Assembly (NCBI GenBank): GCA_005880795.1
Contig: VBGP01000008.1
Coordinates: forward strand, 1-64,000
From: Chloroflexota bacterium
Lineage (GTDB): Bacteria > Chloroflexota > Dormibacteria > Dormibacterales > Dormibacteraceae
DNA length: 64,000 nucleotides
Reading direction: 5' to 3'
This document shows, piece by piece, positions 1 to 7,296 of the stretch. A program made the position numbers and the translations under genes. The notes beneath the pieces were generated by a model that was not told the DNA's origin, searched no databases, and was given only the letters and a program-made list of their open reading frames with translations. Numbering within the stretch: position 1 is the first letter of the stretch; the number at the start of each line of letters is the position of its first letter.

Positions 1-162
1 CGAACCCGAGCTGTTGCCGACCTGGCTGGTCGTGTTGGCCGAGCCTGCGCCGGTCGAACCCGAGCTGTTGCCGACCTGGCTGGTCGTGTTGGCCGAGCCT
101 GCGCCGGTCGAACCCGAGCTGTTGCCGACCTGGCTGGTCGTGTTGGCCGAGCCTGCGCCGGT
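1..162. repeat. Three identical 54-bp direct tandem repeats
   Basis: Bases 1-54, 55-108 and 109-162 are identical copies and the array continues past the left edge. A diverged 57-bp copy occupies 163-219. Each 54-bp unit is 18 codons, so copy-number change keeps the reading frame of the secreted protein on the minus strand. Confidence 0.95.
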
Positions 163-660
163 CGAACCCGAGCTATTGCCTACCTGGGTGGAGGCCGTTT
201 GCGCCGAGCCGGCTCCGGTCGAGCCTGTGCTGTTGCCTTCGCTCTCCTCAGGCCCTTTGGGCTTGGGATCGCTCTTGGCTTTGCTGGGGCTGCTGCTCGA
301 GCTATTGCCCTTCGAGCTGCTGCTGGTCGGCGCACTGGTACCGCTGCTCGCAGTCGTGCCGCTGTTGGTGTGGCCGCCGCTCGAGCCGCCACTGCCGGTG
401 CCACCTCCGCCGCTGCCCGTTCCGCCACCACCGCCTATGTTTTGCTCATTCTTCGCCGTGGAACTGTCCTGGCGGTGAGCTACTGCGGAAGCACTCGTGT
501 GATCTTGTGCTTTGCCCTGGCCGTGTCCGGTATCCGATGCCAGAGCCGGTGACGTGCGAGCCAGCATGAGAAGAAGTCCGGCCATGAGAATGAATGCATT
601 GACGACCAAACGCCGAGCGAGCGCAGGTCGGCTGGCTAAGAACTCCCCGAACGCTTCCAA
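1..660 (-). CDS. Secreted Ser/Gly/Asn/Thr-rich tandem-repeat protein (C-terminus beyond window)
   Basis: I do not recognise a family. Read on the minus strand, this frame has a basic N-terminus, a hydrophobic stretch at about residues 20-35 and a signal-peptidase-like site PALA-SD near residue 42. A low-complexity region rich in Gly, Ser and Thr follows, then 18-residue repeats of the form NSSGSTGAGSANTTSQVG that run off the left edge. The start is TTG at 660 because a strong Shine-Dalgarno GGAGG lies 7 bases upstream; no ATG serves this frame. The repeats suggest an extended, exported stalk or wall-associated protein, but that is inference. The opposite strand is also open here and gives a Pro/Leu/Glu repeat, which I judge a shadow because it lacks a ribosome site and a signal sequence. 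Confidence 0.7.
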   Translation of the reverse strand, partial: MEAFGEFLASRPALARRLVVNAFILMAGLLLMLARTSPALASDTGHGQGKAQDHTSASAVAHRQDSSTAKNEQNIGGGGGTGSGGGGTGSGGSSGGHTNSGTTASSGTSAPTSSSSKGNSSSSSPSKAKSDPKPKGPEESEGNSTGSTGAGSAQTASTQVGNSSGSTGAGSANTTSQVGNSSGSTGAGSANTTSQVGNSSGSTGAGSANTTSQVGNSSGS

Positions 661-774
661 ATGCCCACCTCCACGTGGAAATGAGCGAATTGCCTTGCCG
701 CCATCCTGGACACGGACCCCGCAGCTCCGGGGATATGTCGCAGAACGCCCCGCTCAGCGTTCCCTAGTAGGGCA

Positions 775-2124
775 ATGCGCTTTGCAATGGAAACGCAAAC
801 TTCATCTTTAGTAACCATGGACGCCGCAACACACGAGGAATCGGTGGCCGCGTTCGTGGACGAAACACTGGCCGGCACGGGCTGGGAGGTCGACTCAATC
901 CGGCACCGGGTGGACCGGGTCGACCCTCCGAACTCCTACTGGTCGCTCTTCAGCATCGACATTAATAAGGACGGGGAGGAGCGGAACCTGCGGCTGGTCG
1001 CCAAGGGGGCATTGAACCCTGAAGCGTGGGAGCAGCTCAGCGCCCGCCTCATCCGGCATGGAGCGGGCAATCCATGTGACCCGATCAACGGCCTTGGCTA
1101 CCCGCGACTCTTTCCCGAGACCCAACACGCCTACTGGTTTTATCCATACGACCCGTCGATGCCGAACCTGCCGCTCGCGAACGACCCGGCGCGGATGGCG
1201 GGCGTCTTGTTTGGACTCGATAAAGCCGAAGACATGCAGGCCGCCGCCGAACGTGTGGAGATCGAGCGCGTGCGCTACCTGCCGGAGGTCGGCGCAATCC
1301 TTCGCTTCACGATTGACGTTGGGGGCGCCCCGACCGTGATCTACGGCAAGGTCCAACCAGGTCAGCGCGGGCTTCGCACAAACCGAATCGTGGAAGGTTT
1401 GTGGCAAGCCTCAGCCAAGTACCCCGGATATCTGAACCTGCCGCGCCCGCTGGGTTATGTCGAAGAGATGGGCATGCTCATCGAGGAAGGCATTCGCGGC
1501 AAACCGGTAGGTGAGAGGCGGACGAGCACCCAGTTCGCGCTCATGCCCGAACCTGCGGCTGAGGCGCTGGCTGTAATTCACGAATCACGCGTGGAGAACG
1601 ACGAGCGAATCACAATCCAGAATGAGCTGGCGCGCCTCGATAAAGTCGCGGAGAAGTTCGCATACGTCCATCCCGAAGGGCATTTCTTGCTCAAGGACCT
1701 CATCACTCACATGCGCGAGCATGTACAGAAGACCCCCGAAGAGGAGTGGTTGCCGACTCATGGCGACCTCAAGTACGACCAGTTCATGTTCCACAACGAC
1801 CGGTTCACGCTGCTGGACTTCGACTATTTCGCAACGGCTGAAACCAGCTACGACCTGGGCAAGTTCTGTGCCTACCTTGTGCCGACGCGCCCCAAGGACT
1901 GGAGGGACTCCGTAGCGGTCGAGGAGGCGCGCGTCCGCTTCATCCGCCGTTACCGAGAGCTGCGACCCCACGCGACCCTGCAACGGTTTGCGGTCTATGA
2001 GGCGCTCCAGTTCGCCCTGCGGTCCATGGCCAGCATGTGGGGGGCGAAGCCTGGGTGGCACCGGACCGCGGAAACCTACCTGGTTCTCGGGTTCGAGCGC
2101 CTCAAGAGCCGGCTGCCCGACTAA
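775..2124 (+). CDS. Phosphotransferase-family (APH/choline-kinase-like) protein
   Basis: A protein of about 449 residues with the aminoglycoside phosphotransferase / choline-kinase fold signature in its C-terminal half. The Brenner-like motif THGDLKYDQF lies near residue 335 and the metal-binding LLDFDYF follows about 18 residues later. The usual HGDLxxxN has Gln or Phe where Asn is normal, so catalysis is uncertain. It probably phosphorylates a small hydroxylated molecule; the substrate cannot be told from sequence. The gene stands alone, divergent from the repeat-protein gene. Starts at 787 and 817 in the same frame are equally possible; none has a good Shine-Dalgarno, which suggests a leaderless message. 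Confidence 0.7.
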   Translation: MRFAMETQTSSLVTMDAATHEESVAAFVDETLAGTGWEVDSIRHRVDRVDPPNSYWSLFSIDINKDGEERNLRLVAKGALNPEAWEQLSARLIRHGAGNPCDPINGLGYPRLFPETQHAYWFYPYDPSMPNLPLANDPARMAGVLFGLDKAEDMQAAAERVEIERVRYLPEVGAILRFTIDVGGAPTVIYGKVQPGQRGLRTNRIVEGLWQASAKYPGYLNLPRPLGYVEEMGMLIEEGIRGKPVGERRTSTQFALMPEPAAEALAVIHESRVENDERITIQNELARLDKVAEKFAYVHPEGHFLLKDLITHMREHVQKTPEEEWLPTHGDLKYDQFMFHNDRFTLLDFDYFATAETSYDLGKFCAYLVPTRPKDWRDSVAVEEARVRFIRRYRELRPHATLQRFAVYEALQFALRSMASMWGAKPGWHRTAETYLVLGFERLKSRLPD

Positions 2125-2217
2125 CCGCTCCTCTCGCAATCAGCGATCCTTTTAACAAGCCTTAACCTAATCCGCACGCGTTAGGCGGCCGACCGCCGTC
2201 AGGCTCTGCCGTCTGCC

Positions 2218-2832
2218 ATGCGGCTTGTTTCGTGGTTCGGGGGATTCCTGGTCGTTGGAGCGCTCCTCGTCGGGGTGATTTCCGCGGTGCAGCTGCACCC
2301 TGCCAGCGGGCACTCGCTTACCGCCTCGCGCCAGGCCTTGGCCTTGTTCGGGGTTCACGACGCGGTCCCGGACCCGCCACACAAGATCCTGCCGCCGAGC
2401 CCGAGCCCGGTCCCCGTTGCGGCGGCTGAATCCGCGCCCGCGCCGGCCCAACCCTCACGCCCGGCGCTTGTAGTCAACTCGACGCAACAGGCCTTGATCA
2501 ACCAGGACCGCGCCCGCAACGGACTCTCAGCGCTCACGTGGAGCAGCTGCCTGTACAACGTCGCGCGGGGCCAGGCCGCGTACCTCGCTTCGCCCAACGT
2601 GGCGTTCCAGCATTACGGCGGCGTGCAGCAGGACCTTGGCTGCCACCTCGGTGCGCAGGTCGGCGAGAACATCGGCTGGTGGTCGGGTGGTGTCGACGAC
2701 TCGCAGCTCAACACGATGTTCATGAACAGCGCCGAACACCGCGCCAACATCCTCGGTCCGTACCGCTACGTGGCGACCGCATGGGCGGTTCGATCTGATG
2801 GTCGAGCCTATATTGCGGTCGAGTTCGGCTAA
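2218..2832 (+). CDS. CAP/SCP-domain extracellular protein (YkwD-like)
   Basis: About 204 residues. An N-terminal signal or anchor helix (residues 3-25) and a Pro/Ala-rich linker precede a C-terminal CAP domain from about residue 85. The domain begins NQDRARNGLSAL and has the conserved GENIGW and HRANILG elements, matching the bacterial YkwD subgroup. CAP proteins are secreted and often stress- or wall-associated; no enzymatic role can be assigned. It lies 105 bases before a PBP gene on the same strand, so a role at the envelope is plausible. No Shine-Dalgarno is visible before the ATG. Confidence 0.8.
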   Translation: MRLVSWFGGFLVVGALLVGVISAVQLHPASGHSLTASRQALALFGVHDAVPDPPHKILPPSPSPVPVAAAESAPAPAQPSRPALVVNSTQQALINQDRARNGLSALTWSSCLYNVARGQAAYLASPNVAFQHYGGVQQDLGCHLGAQVGENIGWWSGGVDDSQLNTMFMNSAEHRANILGPYRYVATAWAVRSDGRAYIAVEFG

Positions 2833-2937
2833 GCCCAACCCGCCGAGTAGGCCCATTTAACCGGGCGTTGTTCTGACGTAGCGCTCCAACGCGGCGCCGA
2901 AACGCCCGGCTGAGCGCTCGGAGGAGGAGCGCGAAGG

Positions 2938-5055
2938 GTGTCGACTGGAACGGTCGCGCGCCGCGGCCAGCATGCGCTCTGGGTGCGACCTCTCGCATGG
3001 ATGTGGGCCAAGCGGGCGTGGATCGCGGCTCTGGTTGGAGTCTTCCTCATCGCTTCGACGCTGTATGTGTTGTGGGCGATCAAGGACCTGCCTGACCCTA
3101 GCCAGAACGTGCTCGCGGCTGGCGACGTGGTGGTGCTCGACCACAACGGCAAGCTGATCGAAGACTGGAGTCCGGCAGGCCACTATCACGTCACCCTCAC
3201 CCTGCAGCAGATGGGCCCGTATGCACCGAATGCGGTGCTCGCGGCAGAGGACCGCAACTTCTACAACCACGGCGCGATCGACCCCGGGTCGACGGCGCGC
3301 GCCGCTTGGGTCGACGTCACCTCGCACGGCCTCAACCAGGGTGGCAGCACCATCACGCAGCAGCTGGTGAAGATCCAGCTGCTCACGCCTCAGAAATCTG
3401 TAACACGCAAGATCCAGGAGGTCGTCCTGGCAATTGCGCTCGAGCAGCGCTACTCCAAAGACCAGATTCTCGGGATGTACCTGAACCGCGTGTACTTCGG
3501 TCACGGCGCGTACGGGGTCGGCGCGGCGGCGCGCACATATTTCAACAAGGACGCGAAGGACCTGTCCGCGGCGCAGGCCGCTTTTCTCGCGGGCCTCATA
3601 CAAGCGCCGACGCTGTACGACCCGGTCGTCCACTTCGACCTCGCGCACGGCCGCGAGGTCTATGTGCTGCAAGGCATGGTCTCGACCGGTGCGCTCAAGC
3701 CCGGCGAGGAGGAGAAAGCCGCCAATGAGGACGTCAAGGCGGAGCTTCAGATCCAGCCATCGGCGCGCCAGAGCCTCGCACCGCACTTTGTCGATTACGT
3801 CCTGAGCCAGCTGGAAAGCCTGTTTGGCGCGGCGGCCGTGCAGCAAGGGGGCATCGTGGTGCACACCACCCTCGACCTCACAGTGCAGCAGGACGCAGAG
3901 GCCGCGATCGCCAACGGGGTGCAGGACCTCAAGCCTTTTAACGTGAACAATTCGGCGCTGCTCGCCGCGGATCCAAAGACAGGCGCGGTTCTTGCTTGGG
4001 TTGGTTCCGCCGACTACGGCAATGACGCGATCGGTGGCCAGTTCGACGTGGTGCTCTCGCCGCGCCAGCCGGGATCTTCGTTCAAGCCTTACGTCTATGA
4101 GGCGGCGCTGCGCGATCACAAGATCACATGGGCGACGGTCCTCCACGACCGGCTGACCAACTTCAACGGCTACCAGCCGCATGACTTCGACAACGGCGGC
4201 ATGGGCGACATCAAGGCGAGCACCGCGATCCTTTACTCCCGGAACATCCCGGCGGTCCAGGTCGGTCAGATGGAAGGCATCAACAACGTCAATAACCTGG
4301 CCCACGCGATGGGCATCAAAAGCAACCTCCAGCCGTACCTGTCGACCGCCATCGGCGCCAGCGACGTCACGCTCTATGAGCACGTTCAGGGCTACGCGAC
4401 CTTCGCCAACCAGGGCCAGCGAGTGGACCTGCGCGTGCTGAACGAGGTAGACGACTCGACCGGCCACGCCGCCTTCAAATACGAGAACCCGACCAGCACT
4501 ACAGTCCTATCGCCCGCCGAGGCGTTCCTGATGTCGGACGTGCTGAAGAATTACCAGAACACGTGGCACTTCGGATGGAACCGCCAGATGGCGAGCAAGA
4601 CCGGCACAAGCGACAACGGGAAAGGCGGCATTCCCGACTCGTGGATCATGGCCTACAACCCCGACATCGTTACCGGCGTGTGGGTGGGCAACACTGCGCC
4701 TAACGGCGGGGGCGGGCTGATTCGGGCTTACGGCGAAAACGTCGGCCTGACCATCATGAAGCGCTTCGTCAACGCGCTGCCTTCGAGCATGCGCGAGTGG
4801 TACACGCGCCCCGCCGGCGTAGTGCAGGGTTGCAGCGGCGACTCGCAAGACCCGTTTCTGCAGGGAGCCTGCACGGCGTCGCCCTCGCCGTCGTCGTCAC
4901 CGAGCTCGTCGCCGTCGGGCAGTCCTTTGGTCCTCCCCTCGATTCTGCCTTCGATTCTCCCGTCGGCCTCGCCGTCCGCCTCGCCGTCGGCGCAGCCATC
5001 ACCCTCCGCGTCAGCTTCACCACCACCACCTCAACCACAGCCGTCGCCGAGCTGA
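2938..5055 (+). CDS. Bifunctional class A penicillin-binding protein (PBP1A type)
   Basis: A 705-residue peptidoglycan synthase that polymerises lipid II and cross-links stem peptides outside the membrane. A transmembrane helix lies at about 28-48. The GT51 domain follows, with catalytic Glu at about 104 in AAEDRNFY and the GGSTITQQLVK motif at 136-145. The transpeptidase has SSFK at about 380-383 (nucleophile Ser380), SRN of YSRNIPAV, and KTG at about 553. The last 60 residues are a Ser/Pro tail. The GTG start at 2938 is supported by GAGGAGG 10 bases upstream; no ATG fits. The stop is followed closely by the trehalose synthase gene. Confidence 0.93.
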   Translation: MSTGTVARRGQHALWVRPLAWMWAKRAWIAALVGVFLIASTLYVLWAIKDLPDPSQNVLAAGDVVVLDHNGKLIEDWSPAGHYHVTLTLQQMGPYAPNAVLAAEDRNFYNHGAIDPGSTARAAWVDVTSHGLNQGGSTITQQLVKIQLLTPQKSVTRKIQEVVLAIALEQRYSKDQILGMYLNRVYFGHGAYGVGAAARTYFNKDAKDLSAAQAAFLAGLIQAPTLYDPVVHFDLAHGREVYVLQGMVSTGALKPGEEEKAANEDVKAELQIQPSARQSLAPHFVDYVLSQLESLFGAAAVQQGGIVVHTTLDLTVQQDAEAAIANGVQDLKPFNVNNSALLAADPKTGAVLAWVGSADYGNDAIGGQFDVVLSPRQPGSSFKPYVYEAALRDHKITWATVLHDRLTNFNGYQPHDFDNGGMGDIKASTAILYSRNIPAVQVGQMEGINNVNNLAHAMGIKSNLQPYLSTAIGASDVTLYEHVQGYATFANQGQRVDLRVLNEVDDSTGHAAFKYENPTSTTVLSPAEAFLMSDVLKNYQNTWHFGWNRQMASKTGTSDNGKGGIPDSWIMAYNPDIVTGVWVGNTAPNGGGGLIRAYGENVGLTIMKRFVNALPSSMREWYTRPAGVVQGCSGDSQDPFLQGACTASPSPSSSPSSSPSGSPLVLPSILPSILPSASPSASPSAQPSPSASASPPPPQPQPSPS

Positions 5056-5138
5056 TGCTTGCCATGAGAAGTTCCGAGACTCCGTTTCTCGACAGTGTGG
5101 AGCGGCGCCGGCCGGGGACGTCGTTGCGAGGCTACGTG

Positions 5139-6611
5139 ATGCGAACGCTGCCCCACAGCTCAGCGATCGTCGTCGCCAACCGCGCCCCGCACGAGCCGCG
5201 TCCGGAGGGGGGCTTCACACGGGGCGCGGGCGGGGTGATCACCGCGCTGCTGACGCTGGCCGAGGTCGCGGCGGCGGATTGGGTCGCGTGCGCCCGAACC
5301 GAGGGTGAGCGCGCGCTGATCGAGGAGAACGGCACGACCTGGAACGCACCCCTCATCCGCAGCGAAACCCGGCTCCACTACGCAACTCCCACACCCGAGC
5401 AGTACGAGCAGTACTACTCGGTGATCTCCAACCCGGTGCTGTGGTTCGTCCAGCACTACCTGTGGGACCTCGCGCATCAACCGGTCATCAACGGCCGGAT
5501 CCACCGGGCCTGGAAGAACGGATACGTGGAGGTCAACAAGCAGGTCGCGCGCAAGGTCGTCGACGTGGCACGAGGACTCCCCGGACGGCCACTGGTCATG
5601 GTCCATGACTATCAGCTCTACCTCGTGCCGAAGCTCGTTCGCGAGCAGCTGCACGGGGCGATCATCCAGCACTTCGTCCACATCCCGTGGCCGACGCCGC
5701 AGTACTGGAAGGTGCTGCCACGTGAGATGAGGGATGCAATCCTCCATGGCTTGCTCGGGTGCGACATCGTCGGCTTCCAGACGAGCCTCGACGTGCGCAA
5801 CTTCCTGATGACGTGCGAGGAGAACGCAGGACTGGCAGTCGACGAGCGTGAAAAGGCGGTGCTGGTGGAGGGGCGCGTCGTCTACGCGCGTGCTTACCCG
5901 ATATCCATCGATGTCGCGAGCACGACCCGCCTTTCCTATTCGCACGGAGTCATGGTCGAGGAACGAAAGCTGCGCGACTGGCGGCCTGAGCACCTGATCG
6001 TCCGGATCGACCGCACCGACCCGTCGAAGAACATCGTGCGCGGATTCCTGTCCTACGAGAAGCTGCTCGCCCATCACCCCGAGCTCAAGGGCAGGGTGCA
6101 GTTCTGGGCGTTTCTCCAGCCGTCCCGCCAGGATGTCGCCGTCTACCGCACCTACGTGCGAAAGGTCCGCCAGACCGTGCAGCGCATCAACGCGCAGTAC
6201 GGCGCGCACGGCTGGCAACCGATCCGGCTCGAGCTGGGCGAGAGCGTACGCAAGGCGATGGCCGCGATGCGCAACTTCGACGTGCTGGTGGTCAACTCGG
6301 TTTACGACGGCCTGAACCTGGTCGCCAAGGAAGGCGCGCTGGTCAATCGCTCAGATGGCGTGATCGTGCTTTCGGAGAACGTGGGCGCGCACGAGGAGCT
6401 GCACTCGCATGTGCTTTCCGTAAACCCGTTCGACATCGAGGCGACGGCCAACGCTATGCATCAGGCGATCGTGATGGGCATCGAGGAGAAGCGGCGGCTG
6501 AACGAGGGGGCGCGCGACGTCGTCCGGACCAACGACATCGCGCGCTGGATCACGCGCCAGGTCCAGGACATCCGCGACCTGGCCGCAGCGCCCGGGCTGA
6601 GGGCAGGCTAG
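5139..6611 (+). CDS. otsA: Trehalose-6-phosphate synthase (GT20)
   Basis: Joins glucose from a nucleotide sugar to glucose-6-phosphate to give trehalose-6-phosphate, the first step of OtsAB osmolyte synthesis. About 490 residues, the usual GT20 length. It opens with SAIVVANRAP and the GGFTRGAGGV glycine loop. It then has MVHDYQLYLVP, the nucleotide-binding RIDRTDPSKN, and DGLNLVAKEGAL with the acceptor-loop Glu of SENVGAHEEL. I chose ATG 5139 because GAGG lies 7 bases upstream and family N-termini begin just before this strand. The frame extends to ATG 5055, which overlaps the PBP stop as TGATG, so translational coupling with a longer N-terminus is possible. No OtsB phosphatase is in the window. 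Confidence 0.88.
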   Translation: MRTLPHSSAIVVANRAPHEPRPEGGFTRGAGGVITALLTLAEVAAADWVACARTEGERALIEENGTTWNAPLIRSETRLHYATPTPEQYEQYYSVISNPVLWFVQHYLWDLAHQPVINGRIHRAWKNGYVEVNKQVARKVVDVARGLPGRPLVMVHDYQLYLVPKLVREQLHGAIIQHFVHIPWPTPQYWKVLPREMRDAILHGLLGCDIVGFQTSLDVRNFLMTCEENAGLAVDEREKAVLVEGRVVYARAYPISIDVASTTRLSYSHGVMVEERKLRDWRPEHLIVRIDRTDPSKNIVRGFLSYEKLLAHHPELKGRVQFWAFLQPSRQDVAVYRTYVRKVRQTVQRINAQYGAHGWQPIRLELGESVRKAMAAMRNFDVLVVNSVYDGLNLVAKEGALVNRSDGVIVLSENVGAHEELHSHVLSVNPFDIEATANAMHQAIVMGIEEKRRLNEGARDVVRTNDIARWITRQVQDIRDLAAAPGLRAG

Positions 6612-6631
6612 GCGAGCATTTGGATATGGCA

Positions 6632-6716
6632 CCCTCTCCCCCCAGGGGAGCGATCAAATGGCGCGCGCCTTCGCGCGCCCTAGACGCGCTTGCGCGCAGG
6701 GATCAGGGGAGAGGGG
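6632..6716. repeat. Long inverted repeat between convergent genes
   Basis: CCCTCTCCCC at 6632-6641 pairs with GGGGAGAGGG at 6706-6715. Inside are GC-only arms (GCGCGCGCC, TTCGCGCGCC, GACGCGCTTGCGCGC) that can form further hairpins. The element fills the 120-base gap between the trehalose synthase and YggT genes. It may act as a bidirectional terminator or be a dispersed palindromic repeat. Confidence 0.6.
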
Positions 6717-6731
6717 CGCTCGTAAGTACTA

Positions 6732-7193
6732 CTAGTAGCCTCTCGGTCGCAAACCGCGTGAGCGTCGCGCCACCGTCACGTTGCGGTAGAAGATGATCGC
6801 GACGAAGCGCGCCACGGCCCACCCCGCGAGAGCGTAGACCAGGATCGCGACCACGACTGACATCTCGAGCTGAGACTGCGTCGTCCCGATCGTGGGAAGG
6901 ATGTTCTTGAACGGCCCGAGGAAGACGGCGGTCACGTTGTAGAGCCAGTTGGAGAAGCCCGCCTCGGGGTTTGCCCCCAGCAGCTTGAGAACCAGCCGCA
7001 GCAGCAGCAGGCCGTCGATGAGGCCGAATACGAGATAAACGAACTGAACCGCGCGCCAGCCGGGGTTGGAGGTGCTCACCACCTCCGCTTCCTCAGCGGG
7101 GCCAACCCCTGGGCCCTCGTTCGTCACGGTCCGGTGCTCCTGGACGTGGCCGGTTACGGGATCGCGTTCGACGTCGGTGTCCCTGTGCTCCAT
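6732..7193 (-). CDS. YggT-family membrane protein with hydrophilic N-terminal extension
   Basis: 153 residues. The first 50 are charged and predicted cytoplasmic. A YggT-type region follows with two hydrophobic hairpins, at about 55-80 and 115-145. Between them lies a short WLYNVTAVFLGPFKNILP segment matching the conserved loop after the first YggT helix. YggT proteins in Gram-positives are linked to division and envelope; the exact job here is unknown. The ATG at 7193 has AAGGGAG 6 bases upstream. The gene lies downstream of the secreted glycosidase gene but is separated from it by a strong terminator, so it has its own promoter. Confidence 0.75.
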   Translation of the reverse strand: MEHRDTDVERDPVTGHVQEHRTVTNEGPGVGPAEEAEVVSTSNPGWRAVQFVYLVFGLIDGLLLLRLVLKLLGANPEAGFSNWLYNVTAVFLGPFKNILPTIGTTQSQLEMSVVVAILVYALAGWAVARFVAIIFYRNVTVARRSRGLRPRGY

Positions 7194-7240
7194 TTGAAAC
7201 TCCCTTTGCCTGGTTAAAAGTTCTGAAACAAGGCCATGAA

Positions 7241-7274
7241 TGAAAACGCCCGGGTGGTTTTTGCCACCCGGGCG
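7241..7274 (-). terminator. Rho-independent terminator of the 7297-9363 gene
   Basis: A perfect 11-bp stem, CGCCCGGGTGG at 7247-7257 and its complement at 7264-7274, encloses a 6-base loop. Read on the minus strand it is followed by GTTTTC. It lies 22 bases past the stop of the secreted glycosidase gene. Confidence 0.85.
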
Positions 7275-7296
7275 CTACGGGGGGAGGTAGGTCAGC

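Noticed and set aside
1-219. CRISPR array
   Set aside because: Repeats are contiguous with no spacers, and each is a multiple of three in a coding frame.
14-478. Plus-strand frame coding a Pro/Leu/Glu repeat
   Set aside because: The opposite strand gives a signal peptide, a Shine-Dalgarno and a normal Ser/Gly repeat, so the plus frame is its shadow.
2857-4467. 536-codon minus-strand frame
   Set aside because: Antisense to the first PBP with all class A motifs on the plus strand.
4797-5054. N-terminal extension of trehalose-6-phosphate synthase
   Set aside because: It lies within the PBP Ser/Pro tail and is not part of GT20 proteins.
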